Assembly (NCBI GenBank): GCA_945873125.1
Contig: CAMCBV010000018.1
Location: 1-56,861 of the forward strand
Length of the DNA stretch: 56,861 bases
Source of the DNA: Prosthecobacter debontii
GTDB lineage: Bacteria; Verrucomicrobiota; Verrucomicrobiia; Verrucomicrobiales; Akkermansiaceae
Reading direction: 5' to 3'
Position numbers and translations under genes: made by a program. Positions 36,604 to 47,960 of the stretch are shown piece by piece. The notes under the pieces are model-generated. The model worked only from the letters and a program-made list of their open reading frames with translations, was not told the origin of the DNA and did not search any database. The number at the start of each line of letters is the position of its first letter. Position 1 is the stretch's first letter.

Positions 36604-38079
36604 TCAATCCTTCTTCTTCAACAGCGGGAAGAGCACCACATCACGGATGGTCGGCGCGCCGGTGAGCATCATGACCAAGCGATCAATCCCGATGCCGATG
36701 CCGCCTGCAGGTGGCATGCCGTGCTCGAGGGTTTCGATGAAATCGTAATCGACCTTTTGTTCTTCTTCGCCACCGGCTTGGTGCTCGAGGCGTTGTTTTT
36801 GGACGTCGGGATCGTTGAGCTCGGAGTAACCCGGTGAAATTTCCTGACCGTTGATGATGAGTTCGTAAACCTCGACCGTTCGGCCGCCGGGGGTGACTTT
36901 GGCGAGGGGAACAAGCTCGCTTGCGACGCGGGTGACAAAGCACGGATCAAACGTGTGCTCCTCGACTTTTTTCTCAAAGACCTGTTGGATGACCTCGTAG
37001 TCCTCCATGTTTTCGGAAAGTTGCACACCGATCGCTTCACACTTCGCGCGGCGCTCGGCAGCGGTGATGTCGAAGAAATCTTCGCCCGCGACTTCCTTGA
37101 TGAGGTCGTGATAGTTCGCGCGTTTCCATGGACGAGTCAGGTCGATGGTGCGGATCACGTTGCCTTCTTCGTCTTTGTGCTCGATCTTCAAGCCGCCGCA
37201 GAATTTCTCGGCGAGGTGGCAGGTCATTTCCTCAACCATGTTTGCCATTTCCTCGAAATCGGAAAACGCCCAGTAAGCTTCCAGCATCGTGAACTCCGGA
37301 TTGTGGCGGCGGGAGATGCCCTCGTTGCGGAAGTTACGGTTGAGTTCGAACACTTTCGTGAAGCCACCGACCAAAAGACGTTTGAGGAAAAGTTCTGGAG
37401 CGATGCGCAGGGTGAGCGGCATGCCGAGGGCGTTGTGATGCGTCTCGAAGGGGCGCGCCGCTGCGCCGCCGGCGACGGATTGCAGCATGGGAGTTTCAAC
37501 TTCGAGGAAGTCTCGTGCGTGGAGGAAATTGCGGATCTCCGCGATCATTTTCGAGCGGGTGATGAAAAGTTGCGCGCTGTCGGGATTGCCGATGAGATCG
37601 AGGTGGCGTTTGCGGTATTTTGTTTCCCGATCTGCAAGGCCGTGGAATTTGTCCGGCATCGGGCGGAGCGATTTGGAGAGCACGGTGAAGGATGAAACTT
37701 TGATCGTCGGCTCGCCGGTGCGGGTGAGAAAGGTTTCGCCAGAGACCCCGATCCAGTCGCCGCGGTCGAGACATTTCCAGATCGCGGCTTGGGTCTCATC
37801 GAGCTCCTTGATACTGAGGTAGCCTTGGATGGAGCCATGTGCGTCGCCGACACCGAAGAAAACCGATTTCCCCATATCGCGCAGCGCGACGATGCGTCCG
37901 GCGGTGGTCACTTGTTTGCCTTCCTCGAAATTTGCCTTGAGATCGGCAGGGGAGATCGTGGTTTCAAAACGTGCACCGTAGGGATCGACCCCGAGTTCAC
38001 GGAGTTTGGCGAGCTTCTCGCGGCGAACGGCGATCAATTCTGCTTCGGTGGACTGGGGTGTTTGGGAAACTTCACTCAT
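36604..38079 (-). CDS. lysS: lysyl-tRNA synthetase (class II)
   Basis: 491 aa from ATG 38079 (MSEVSQTP). N-terminal OB-fold anticodon-binding domain, then the class II core with motif 2 FELNRNFRNEGISRRHNPEFTMLE split over the expected positions and motif 3 GIGIGIDRLVMML at the end. Standard length. Charges tRNA-Lys in the cytoplasm. Confidence 0.97.
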   Translation of the reverse strand: MSEVSQTPQSTEAELIAVRREKLAKLRELGVDPYGARFETTISPADLKANFEEGKQVTTAGRIVALRDMGKSVFFGVGDAHGSIQGYLSIKELDETQAAIWKCLDRGDWIGVSGETFLTRTGEPTIKVSSFTVLSKSLRPMPDKFHGLADRETKYRKRHLDLIGNPDSAQLFITRSKMIAEIRNFLHARDFLEVETPMLQSVAGGAAARPFETHHNALGMPLTLRIAPELFLKRLLVGGFTKVFELNRNFRNEGISRRHNPEFTMLEAYWAFSDFEEMANMVEEMTCHLAEKFCGGLKIEHKDEEGNVIRTIDLTRPWKRANYHDLIKEVAGEDFFDITAAERRAKCEAIGVQLSENMEDYEVIQQVFEKKVEEHTFDPCFVTRVASELVPLAKVTPGGRTVEVYELIINGQEISPGYSELNDPDVQKQRLEHQAGGEEEQKVDYDFIETLEHGMPPAGGIGIGIDRLVMMLTGAPTIRDVVLFPLLKKKD

Positions 38080-38136
38080 GTCGCGCTTGGAGTAGCGGGA
38101 AGAGGCGAGCGGGGCAAGCAAAGAGAGAGCTATTAC

Positions 38137-38281
38137 GCCGCAGGCTCTGGACTGCTGTGGTTATCCACAGCTTTCAGGGTGGATGTTGTAAAAGGGAGCC
38201 GCGGGGTATTAACTTTTTCACTTGGTAAAACAGCCCGACACAAAGAGCTGAGAAGAATCTCAGCAGTCCAAAGCCTCCGGC
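38137..38281. repeat. 145-bp structured inverted-repeat element
   Basis: The 21-base ends at 38137-38157 and 38261-38281 are inverted copies with two mismatches. Just inside them are two hairpins: GCTGTGG-TTAT-CCACAGC (38154-38171, which also contains a perfect DnaA-box sequence TTATCCACA) and GCTGAGA-AGAA-TCTCAGC (38247-38264). Looks like a dispersed palindromic unit or small MITE between lysS and the thiC leader. Confidence 0.6.
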
Positions 38282-38324
38282 GGTTTTCGGGTTCTTGACA
38301 AGTGGGATGGGCTGATTGACTCTG

Positions 38325-40487
<2,163 letters not shown>

Positions 40488-40494
40488 AGAAATA

Positions 40495-40521
40495 GGTCCT
40501 ATAGGACATATAAGACCTATG
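40495..40521. repeat. 9-bp repeat array 1 (three units)
   Basis: Three 9-base units of the form RGWCCTATR: GGTCCTATA, GGACATATA, AGACCTATG. The ATG of the last unit is the start codon of the four-helix-bundle gene. Related arrays are at 40901-40927 and 41103-41129. Confidence 0.8.
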
Positions 40522-41103
40522 AAATCATCTTCCTCCCCGGATGAAACTCTAGGCTTCCTTCCCAAAGGTGGCAATTACCGTGAGCTTCTCTCTTACCGAA
40601 AATCTGAGATCGTCTACGATTTCACTTTTCGCTTTTGCGAGCGTGTCCTGAAGCGCAGTGATCGCACCATTGATCAGATGGTGCAGGCCGCGCGTTCTGG
40701 AAAGCAGAATATTGTAGAAGGTAGCAAAGCCTCCAAGACATCCTCCGAGATGGAAATTAAGCTCACGAATGTGGCACGAGCCAGCCTCGAAGAACTCCTT
40801 AAAGACTATCAGGATTTTTTAAGAGTCCGTGATATGGAAATGTGGGATAAGGACTCCAAAGAAGCTCTTTATGTTCGCAAACTCGGCAAAAAGAAAAATG
40901 AGTCCTATGAGACCTATAGGACCTATATGGAAACGCGCCCTCCAGAAATTCTCGCGAACATCGCGATCTGCTTGATTCATCAGGCGAACTACCTGTTAGA
41001 TCAGCAGATCCGCCGTTTAGAGAATGATTTCCTCAAAAAAGGTGGACTTCGTGAGAATATGACCCGCGCAAGATTGAATTATCGGAAAAATCATAAAGAA
41101 TAG
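40519..41103 (+). CDS. four-helix-bundle protein (S23/IVS-like)
   Basis: 194 aa. Matches the four-helix-bundle group related to the S23 intervening-sequence protein: ELLSYRKSEIVYDFTFRFCE, IDQMVQAARSGKQNIVEGSKA and SLEELLKDYQDFLR. A variable spacer (SYETYRTYM, residues about 129-136) is encoded by a 9-bp repeat array. The start codon lies inside array 1 and the stop TAG touches array 3, so the gene plus repeats look like one unit. Function is unknown; relatives bind nucleic acid or assist reverse transcriptases, but neither is shown here. Confidence 0.82.
   Translation: MKSSSSPDETLGFLPKGGNYRELLSYRKSEIVYDFTFRFCERVLKRSDRTIDQMVQAARSGKQNIVEGSKASKTSSEMEIKLTNVARASLEELLKDYQDFLRVRDMEMWDKDSKEALYVRKLGKKKNESYETYRTYMETRPPEILANIAICLIHQANYLLDQQIRRLENDFLKKGGLRENMTRARLNYRKNHKE
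40901..40927. repeat. 9-bp repeat array 2 (inside the gene)
   Basis: Units AGTCCTATG, AGACCTATA, GGACCTATA, in-frame as repeating Ser/Thr-Tyr-x codons. Same unit as the arrays that flank the gene. Confidence 0.75.
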
Positions 41104-41129
41104 GTCTTATAAGTCCTATACGACCTATA
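41103..41129. repeat. 9-bp repeat array 3 (three units)
   Basis: Units GGTCTTATA, AGTCCTATA, CGACCTATA. The first G is the last base of the four-helix-bundle stop codon; the BaiN-type gene starts five bases after the array. Confidence 0.75.
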
Positions 41130-41133
41130 CCCG

Positions 41134-42375
41134 ATGAAGCCTAAAACTATCACCCCTCGCACAATCACCATCATCGGCGGCGGCGCGGCGGGATTCTTTG
41201 CGGCCATCACCGCTGCCGAAGCCGATCCTTCGGCGGAGGTTACCGTTTATGAAAAAGGTAACGCATTCCTCACCAAGGTGAAGATTTCCGGTGGCGGGCG
41301 CTGCAATGTCACTCATGCCTGTTTCGATCCCGCGGTGCTTTCGAAAAACTACCCGCGCGGCTCGCGTGAGCTTCGCGGGGCGTTTCACGAATGGCAGTCA
41401 CAGGACACCGTTGCGTGGTTCGAGGCGCGCGGGGTGGAGTTGAAAGCCGAAGCCGATGGCAGGATGTTTCCAGTGACCGATAGCTCGCAGACGATCATCG
41501 ACTGCTTCATGAAAGCCGCCCGCGATGCTGGCGTGATTTTAAAAACCGGCATCGCGCTCCAGGAACTACAAGCCGATCCCGACGGAAAGTTTTCCTTACA
41601 TTTCAGTAATGGTGAAACGGTTAGATCAGACAAAGTATGCATCACGTCTGGCTCGCTCAAAGCGTCTCCGCTCACACGTGCTATCGAAACGCTTGGCCAC
41701 AGCATCGTGCCGCTCGTTCCTTCGCTTTTCGCTTTCAATATTCCAGACCAGCGCCTCGAAGGGCTTGCTGGACTCTCGGTACAAAACGCGAGTGTGAAAA
41801 TCATTCCGAAAAGTCCGGCTCAGAGCGGTCCGGTGCTGATTACCCATCGCGGCCTCAGCGGGCCGGCGATCCTGAGGCTATCTGCTTGGGAGGCACGGCG
41901 CTTTTCCGAACAAGATTATGCCGTGGAAATTTCGGTCAACTGGCTCGGAAAAACCTCAGCCGAAAAACTTCGCGAAACGTTTTCGAACCATCGTGCCGAC
42001 TCAGGGAAGTCCCTAATCAAAAACAAAGTGCCTGCCGGTCTGCCGCGCCGACTCTGGGAGCGGATACTCGAAACCACCGCCATCGCCCCGGAGACTCAAT
42101 GGTCGCAGCTCACCAAAGATCGTGAGAACGCGTTGGTGCATCAGCTCACGGATTGCCGGTTTCAGGTCAAAGGCAAAACCACCAACAAGGACGAATTCGT
42201 CACCTGTGGTGGAGTTCAATTGAAGGAAATCGATTTTCGCAGGATGGAAAGCCGCATCGTTTCTGGGTTGCACTTTGCGGGCGAGTGCCTCGATATCGAT
42301 GGCATAACCGGCGGGTTTAATTTCCAAGCTGCATGGACCGGCGGAAGGATCGCTGGGTTGGCGATGGTGAGTTGA
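41134..42375 (+). CDS. BaiN/HI0933-family FAD-dependent oxidoreductase
   Basis: 413 aa. Dinucleotide-binding motif IIGGGAAGFF near residues 13-22, the family signature KVKISGGGRCNVTHA, and the FAD-contact end FAGECLDIDGITGGFNFQAAWTGG. Flavoprotein of the HI0933/YhiN/BaiN group, which reduces unknown or bile-acid-like substrates; the physiological reaction is not known here. Starts five bases after the repeat array. Confidence 0.9.
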   Translation: MKPKTITPRTITIIGGGAAGFFAAITAAEADPSAEVTVYEKGNAFLTKVKISGGGRCNVTHACFDPAVLSKNYPRGSRELRGAFHEWQSQDTVAWFEARGVELKAEADGRMFPVTDSSQTIIDCFMKAARDAGVILKTGIALQELQADPDGKFSLHFSNGETVRSDKVCITSGSLKASPLTRAIETLGHSIVPLVPSLFAFNIPDQRLEGLAGLSVQNASVKIIPKSPAQSGPVLITHRGLSGPAILRLSAWEARRFSEQDYAVEISVNWLGKTSAEKLRETFSNHRADSGKSLIKNKVPAGLPRRLWERILETTAIAPETQWSQLTKDRENALVHQLTDCRFQVKGKTTNKDEFVTCGGVQLKEIDFRRMESRIVSGLHFAGECLDIDGITGGFNFQAAWTGGRIAGLAMVS

Positions 42376-42408
42376 GATGCTGATCTTTAATCGTAAAGCG
42401 AACCGTTG

Positions 42409-42482
42409 ATGGACACGGATGAACACGAATTGAATAGGGCATGCGGAATCATTCTTTATTATCCGTGTTCATGTCTGTCCAT
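42409..42482. repeat. 22-bp imperfect inverted repeat
   Basis: Arms 42409-42430 and 42461-42482 pair at 18 of 22 positions around a 30-base loop. Lies after the BaiN-type gene; may act as a terminator or be a dispersed palindrome. The rest of the gap to 42618 shows nothing clear. Confidence 0.5.
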
Positions 42483-42618
42483 TTGATGAATATTTTCTAG
42501 TAGTCAGTTCGTCCATGTTACTAGAAAAGCGCTGCACTTTCATTGGGGTTTATTTCTCTTTCCCGTCCCATTCTTATCCCTTGTGCCGGGGCATGGGTTG
42601 AACGCAGGATGGTCTCAC

Positions 42619-43815
42619 ATGAATGCCTATTTTGAAAAGCTTGGTCACACGGTATTGGAACGGTGGAAGCGGCAGAATTTTTCGCTTGAGGTGTTTCCTC
42701 AGCTTGCCTGCGCTGCGATTGACGAAGCCCCACCGTCTGCAAATGTCAATATGGCGGAAATGATCCACGAGTTTCTTTCCAAGGACGAACAACCTTTTCA
42801 GAGTGAGTCCGGCTTCGGACAACCCGAGCTGATCGCATTCAATGATACGCGTTTCTACATTCAGATTCTCTTCTGGATGGATGGAACAACTGAAATCCAT
42901 CAGCACGAATTCTCCGGCGCTTTCCATGTGATGCAAGGCTCCAGTGTGCACTCCGAATTCGATTTTGCGGATGCCCGTGCAGTGACTCCTCATATCCTTA
43001 CCGGCGATCTTCAGGTGAAGCGGATCGAGTTACTGGAAATCGGACGCACGATCCCGATCACCTCCGGCCGTGCTTGCATCCACTCGCTTTTCCACCTCGA
43101 CACTCCTTCCGTTACCGTGGTGATTCGCACCCATCACGATCCGGGTACGGGCCCGCAATACAATTACCTTCCGCCCCATATCGCGATCAACCCGCTTCAC
43201 GCTGATGCTTTAACCACGCGCCGTAGGCAGTTGCTCGACGTGCTCGAAACGACCGCTAATCCCGACTACGCAAACTTCGTGAACGAGATGATGGCGCGTT
43301 TGGATTTCGAGCGGGGCTTCGATATCCTTCGCCACGCCATGCCCTATCTCAAAGAGCTCGATGCATGGGATGCGGTTCTCGCGACATTTCGAAAAACGCA
43401 CGGGGAACTCGCGTCGGGCGTTAACGATACGCTGACGGAATGTCTTCGGAGGGAGACCATCACCCAGATGCGCCGTTTTATCGTCAATCCGGAGCACCGC
43501 TTTTTCCTCGCGCTTTTGATGAATGTGCAAAATCGTGCCGATATCCTTGCACTCGTCACTAAGCGATTTCCTGACCGATCACCCATCGAAACGATTCTCG
43601 GTTGGGCGGAGGAACTGATGGAGCCCTGCGATTTTGGAATCATGCTGCTCGATGCGGTCTTCCCTGAAACGATCAATATCGAAATCGAGGAACAGTCGCC
43701 CTTGTTCATCGTCGCGCTGAAACACGCCTTGGAAGGGAATATGAATCGCCAGGAAGAACTTCTTGAGATTCAAGTCGCATTGACAAATTCCTGCCTGCGT
43801 CCCCTGTTTTCATGA
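42619..43815 (+). CDS. cupin-like protein of unknown function
   Basis: 398 aa from ATG 42619 (AGGA upstream; the GTG at 42583 is also possible). Residues about 80-185 read as a cupin/cysteine-dioxygenase-like barrel: EIHQHEFSGAFHVMQG and IHSLFHLDTPSVTVVIRTHH supply several His that could bind metal. The C-terminal half is helical with no recognised domain. Function unknown. It lies 31 bases before the Nudix gene. Confidence 0.6.
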   Translation: MNAYFEKLGHTVLERWKRQNFSLEVFPQLACAAIDEAPPSANVNMAEMIHEFLSKDEQPFQSESGFGQPELIAFNDTRFYIQILFWMDGTTEIHQHEFSGAFHVMQGSSVHSEFDFADARAVTPHILTGDLQVKRIELLEIGRTIPITSGRACIHSLFHLDTPSVTVVIRTHHDPGTGPQYNYLPPHIAINPLHADALTTRRRQLLDVLETTANPDYANFVNEMMARLDFERGFDILRHAMPYLKELDAWDAVLATFRKTHGELASGVNDTLTECLRRETITQMRRFIVNPEHRFFLALLMNVQNRADILALVTKRFPDRSPIETILGWAEELMEPCDFGIMLLDAVFPETINIEIEEQSPLFIVALKHALEGNMNRQEELLEIQVALTNSCLRPLFS

Positions 43816-43846
43816 AAAAGAAACGAATGGAAAAGATTATACGCCC

Positions 43847-44236
43847 ATGCTCGAAGTCGTCTGCGGAATCATCAAAAACAGCTCCGGAGAATTCCTCGCT
43901 TGTCGTCGCGGTTTAGAGCGGCATTTGGGAGGGTTGTGGGAATTTCCCGGTGGAAAAGTCGATACTGGAGAGACGCCGGAAATCGCCTTGGCGCGGGAGC
44001 TTCGGGAAGAACTCGGGATCCGTGTGCGGGTGGGAAAACCGCTTTCGGCCGTTGTCGAATGGACCGATGGCGCGGTGTCGATCCGGCTCCGAGGATTTTT
44101 CTGTGAAATCATTGAGGGAGTGCCCTTCGCTCACGAACACGAGGAAATCCGTTGGTGCAAAAATGCGGAGCTTTCCCTTTTAGACTGGGCAGAGGCGGAT
44201 ATCCTTCTGGTTGAGGAGTTGACGCAAGAAATCTAA
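43847..44236 (+). CDS. MutT-type Nudix pyrophosphohydrolase
   Basis: 129 aa with a complete Nudix box (G36 to I58: GGKVDTGETPEIALAREL and REELGI). EFLACRRGLERHLGGLWEFPGGK is typical of (deoxy)nucleoside triphosphate hydrolases such as MutT, which clears oxidised dGTP. Exact substrate not proven. Confidence 0.9.
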   Translation: MLEVVCGIIKNSSGEFLACRRGLERHLGGLWEFPGGKVDTGETPEIALARELREELGIRVRVGKPLSAVVEWTDGAVSIRLRGFFCEIIEGVPFAHEHEEIRWCKNAELSLLDWAEADILLVEELTQEI

Positions 44237-44330
44237 CAGTCTTTCCAGAATTTCATCCTAGCCCATCCGCCCGAAGCACGGCTTTGTGGCAAGGTTCCGC
44301 GCTTGTCAGGATCTGTGGCGACAGCGGATT

Positions 44331-45620
44331 TCAGGCAAAGACACCGTTCACCGGTTTGCCCTTGTTGCCGATGGTGAACGGGCGGCCGCTCGCACTGATT
44401 GCGGCTTTTTCAACCGGCAAGCCGCAGGCCTGCGCGATCGTTGCGTGAAGATCGCCCACCGTGACCGGATCACTTTTGACATCGCCGCCTGCCGCATCGC
44501 TGGCGCCATGGACGTAGCCACGTTTCGCTCCGCCACCTGCAAGCGCGCAGGAAAAAACCAAGGGATGATGGCCGCGTCCACTGCCATCGAAGCTCGGTTT
44601 GCGACCGAACTCCGTTGCTACGACGACCATCGTACTATCGAGCAGGCCACGTGAGTCCAGATCGGCGACGAGTGCGGCGAAGGCGGCGTCGAATTCCGCA
44701 CCGCGATCTTCCATGCCTCCCTCGAGGTCTTTGTGCATGTCCCAGCCGCCGCTTTCCACTTCGACATAGCGCACGCCGCCCTCGACCAAGCGCCGCGCGA
44801 GCAGGCAGCCCTGACCGAATTTGTTTCTGCCATACTTGTCGCGCAGTTCGGCGGGTTCTTTTTCAAGATCGAAGCATTCCAGATCCTTGCCCTTCATCAG
44901 GCGGAGGGTGCTTTCATAGAAATCATTATAGGCAGAAACAGCTGGGTCATTGATGGCGTCGCTGAACGTGCTGTCCATCCGGCGCAGCAGCGACAGGCGT
45001 TTTTCCATCACGGTGGAATCCGCCTTGGCGATGGCGTTTTGAAGTCCTGAATCGGGATCAAGGATCGGTAACGGACTCATGGTGGCGGGGAAAAATCCGT
45101 TGCCGTGGTTAGCTGGGCGGTTCACGCACACGCTGCTCGGCAAGGTGGGGTGACTTGGGCCAAGAAAATTCTGCGCCCATGCGCCAAGGGTCGGGTGCGC
45201 AACGGTGCCTCGTTTTTCAAAGCCCGTGCGCATCAGATATTGGGCTTGGTCATGCACTCCGACCTTTGCGGTCATGCTCCGGATCACTGTGATTTTATCG
45301 GCGATTTTCGCAATCTCCGGAAGGAACGAGGAAACTTGGAAATCTGCCTTGGTGCTGACCGCTGAGCCCGGGCCTTTCGATGCTCCGGTTTTTGGATCGA
45401 AGCTATCGATCTGACTCATTCCGCCGGAGAGTTGCAGCATGATGACCGCCTTGGCCTTGCCAAAACCGGGCTTGGCTTGGCCGGTAGTCTGGGCTGCTTC
45501 CTCAGCGAAGCTCTGTGGTGAAAGACAAGGCAACAGGCTCAGACCGAAGGCCGATTTCGCCATGCGCTCGACAAACATGCGGCGGGTCAATTCATTGAGT
45601 TTGGTGTGATCGGATTTCAT
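44331..45620 (-). CDS. DUF1501 secreted protein
   Basis: 429 aa. Starts with a twin-arginine-like signal (LTRRMFVERMAKSAFGLSLL) and has the DUF1501 alkaline-phosphatase-like fold: AVIMLQLSGGMSQIDSFDPK, RRLVEGGVRYVEVESGGWDMH, and VVVATEFGRKP. It is paired 23 bases downstream of a DUF1549/DUF1553 gene, a very common PVC operon of unknown enzymatic role, probably polymer or sulfur-compound breakdown. Confidence 0.92.
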   Translation of the reverse strand: MKSDHTKLNELTRRMFVERMAKSAFGLSLLPCLSPQSFAEEAAQTTGQAKPGFGKAKAVIMLQLSGGMSQIDSFDPKTGASKGPGSAVSTKADFQVSSFLPEIAKIADKITVIRSMTAKVGVHDQAQYLMRTGFEKRGTVAHPTLGAWAQNFLGPSHPTLPSSVCVNRPANHGNGFFPATMSPLPILDPDSGLQNAIAKADSTVMEKRLSLLRRMDSTFSDAINDPAVSAYNDFYESTLRLMKGKDLECFDLEKEPAELRDKYGRNKFGQGCLLARRLVEGGVRYVEVESGGWDMHKDLEGGMEDRGAEFDAAFAALVADLDSRGLLDSTMVVVATEFGRKPSFDGSGRGHHPLVFSCALAGGGAKRGYVHGASDAAGGDVKSDPVTVGDLHATIAQACGLPVEKAAISASGRPFTIGNKGKPVNGVFA

Positions 45621-45643
45621 TGTGTGGAAAGGGTTTGAAAATG

Positions 45644-47773
45644 TTAGGGAAGGAAAAGGAATTCGCGGGTGTTGAGTAAAACCCATGCGATGTCTTGGGT
45701 GCTTAAACCGCTTTTGAGAGCGGCAAGGGCTTTGTTAGATTCTTCCGAGCTTGGCTTGCGGCTTAGGAAACTTATATAGAGGGAATGGATTTTGGATGCC
45801 GCATCCTCCTTCTCATTTGCGGCGCGCACCGCGAGTGAATAATGAGTGACTGCGTCCTGCACCGGACCGTTCATGAGTTGCAACATCTGCGGCACACTGC
45901 CATCGGAAGTGTTCGAGTCGGAGACGAGTCGGTCACTTTGACCAAACAACCGCAGGAAGTGATTTTCCGGAGCGGGTTGTTGAATCTCGCTGGCGCGTGC
46001 CAGCAGTAGGCCAGAGCGAAATTCAGGTTTTCCTCCTTCGTAAAACGAGGCGATCATGCGCGCGCCGCCCGGTTTCTTGCCGCTGCCTGGACCCATGAAA
46101 GCGCCGCTTTCCCGCATTTTCTCGACGAGTTGCATGACGGTTTCCGCATTCATCTCATCATCGGCGATCACGGTTTTTTGCAGATCATCGCCACGGCGCA
46201 GCAGCAGTTGATCCGCGCTGTCGCCAGAGACTAGGGTCACGATCGAGTCCCATGCTTGCTCCGCGCTCATGCGGCGAATGACCGGACCTTGGAAAAGATA
46301 TTCCTTCGGCTTGTCCGGCATCCGGCTTGCCTGCCGCTGGTAAGCCGCTGTGTGAAAAAGGATGCGTTGGAATTCACGCAGATCGAATTTCGCCTGCTTC
46401 ATGTAGGTGCTGATTTGAGCCAGCAATTCCGGATTGCTTGCTTCCGATGGGTCGTCAATGTCCGTCACGGGTTCTTGCACCGCGACCCCGAAAATCTTTT
46501 TCCACAAGCGGTTCGCGATCGCAGTGGCGAAGCGGGGATTTTCCGGATGCACCATCCAATCGGCAAATTGATCGCGAAGTTGATCGGGGTTCTGTTGGGT
46601 GAGATTGTATGCAGGATTGTTATCTTTCGTATCGCTCCAGCGGATCAATGAGGGAACGGTTAGCTCGCCCGGCTTGGCGTCTTTGTATTTGTAATCCTGC
46701 GGAAATTTCAAACGGTTCTTTGGAAGATCTACCAAGTTAAGGGCATTGGCGGAAAGTGACTGGAAGACCATGTTCTTGCCCATCGCTGCGAGTTTCTCGG
46801 ACTTGAGGATGCGGCGCGTTTGGCGGAACACATCCTCATGATAGCCATCCGTGGCTCCGAAAAATGCTGCCATGCTGTAAAAGTCATGCTGAGACCAATC
46901 CGAAAACGGATGATCATGGCACTGCGCACATGACACGTTCGCACCTAGAAAAGTGGTCATTAAGTTCGAAACGCCATCCAGCGGCATCTGCGCATCCCGA
47001 AGCAGGAATCCAGCCGCCCCGTTTTCGTAGAGCTTGCCATCGGCCGTCAACATGTCCCGGACAATCGCGTTCCACGGTACGTTCATCGCGAGCTGGTCTT
47101 TCAACCAATCCTCATAAAGAAAAGCACGCGCACCTTTGCCATAGTCGTCCTTGACCCGCAGCATGTCGGCAAGCCAGTTATACATGTGCATGGTGTAACC
47201 TGGGGAATTAAGTAAGCCGTTGATCAGGTTCGAGCGCTTCTGCGGTGAGGGGTCATTCAAAAATGCCAGCGCTTCCTCTTCTGTCGGGATGCGTCCAATC
47301 GCATCCAGATAAATGCGGCGCACGAACAAGCTGTCCGGGATCGGCAAGTTCGGCACCATCTCGTTTTCCTTGAGTGCGGCATGGATGGATTCATCCAAAC
47401 GCGCGGCCGCACTGTTGATCACCTTTTGCGAAAACGGAGCATTCGGCTGCGCCATCTTACAGGCTTTGGCAAAGGCCTGATCCGCTGGAGTCAGGCGAAC
47501 GAGTGCAAACCGCGAGAGTTTTTTATCTTTTTTCTCAACGGTCACGATTCCGTTTTCCAGTGCTCTGAACTTCGCTTCCAATTTTTCGCCACCGGATGCC
47601 GTCCAAGTGTGCCAGGACGAACTGGCTGTTGGTGAAGTATTGGGGCGTGTCACCGCCTCTTTGACCGGTTCAGTGAAGCGACCCTTGCCCTTTTTTTGGG
47701 TTTCGGGAGCCGCCGCAAGTGAAGCTGAGCCCAAAACGGACAGGGTGCCGATCAGTAAGAATGCGGGTTTCAT
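45644..47773 (-). CDS. DUF1549/DUF1553 protein with SHD1 domain
   Basis: 709 aa from ATG 47773 (MKPAFLLIG, signal peptide ending near residue 21). An SHD1-like domain sits at about 53-105 (WHTWTASGGEKLEAKFRALE, FALVRLTPADQAF), then DUF1549 (FVRRIYLDAIGRIPTEEEAL) with the haem-like CAQCHDHP motif and DUF1553 (ANRLWKKIFGVAVQEPVTDI) to the end. Exported and possibly haem-bearing. Operon with DUF1501. Confidence 0.93.
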   Translation of the reverse strand: MKPAFLLIGTLSVLGSASLAAAPETQKKGKGRFTEPVKEAVTRPNTSPTASSSWHTWTASGGEKLEAKFRALENGIVTVEKKDKKLSRFALVRLTPADQAFAKACKMAQPNAPFSQKVINSAAARLDESIHAALKENEMVPNLPIPDSLFVRRIYLDAIGRIPTEEEALAFLNDPSPQKRSNLINGLLNSPGYTMHMYNWLADMLRVKDDYGKGARAFLYEDWLKDQLAMNVPWNAIVRDMLTADGKLYENGAAGFLLRDAQMPLDGVSNLMTTFLGANVSCAQCHDHPFSDWSQHDFYSMAAFFGATDGYHEDVFRQTRRILKSEKLAAMGKNMVFQSLSANALNLVDLPKNRLKFPQDYKYKDAKPGELTVPSLIRWSDTKDNNPAYNLTQQNPDQLRDQFADWMVHPENPRFATAIANRLWKKIFGVAVQEPVTDIDDPSEASNPELLAQISTYMKQAKFDLREFQRILFHTAAYQRQASRMPDKPKEYLFQGPVIRRMSAEQAWDSIVTLVSGDSADQLLLRRGDDLQKTVIADDEMNAETVMQLVEKMRESGAFMGPGSGKKPGGARMIASFYEGGKPEFRSGLLLARASEIQQPAPENHFLRLFGQSDRLVSDSNTSDGSVPQMLQLMNGPVQDAVTHYSLAVRAANEKEDAASKIHSLYISFLSRKPSSEESNKALAALKSGLSTQDIAWVLLNTREFLFLP

Positions 47774-47960
47774 GATTGATTCAAGGGTTTCAAACCCCAT
47801 TCGCGGGGAATGGTTGCGCAAGAAAAAGATCCGACCGTTTTCAGTAAATCCCTCTTCCCACAAGGCTAACTTGCGAATTCATCGCTGGCTTGACTTTATG
47901 GCTTGCGAAGCAGCGTCAGGAGTGGCGTTATGGTAATCCAATTTTTAACTTTTTTACCCT

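Noticed and set aside
36955..37695. 246-aa plus-strand frame opposite lysS
   Set aside because: lysS is certain; the opposite frame has no domain and arises from codon bias.
38161..38169. Perfect DnaA box as a replication origin
   Set aside because: A single box inside a hairpin of a palindromic element, with no cluster of boxes, AT-rich unwinding region or dnaA/dnaN nearby.
40519..41103. Diversity-generating retroelement accessory gene
   Set aside because: No reverse transcriptase and no template/variable repeat pair is present in the window; only the fold type is shared.
40495..41129. CRISPR array
   Set aside because: Units are only 9 bases, contiguous and partly coding, with no spacers and no cas genes.
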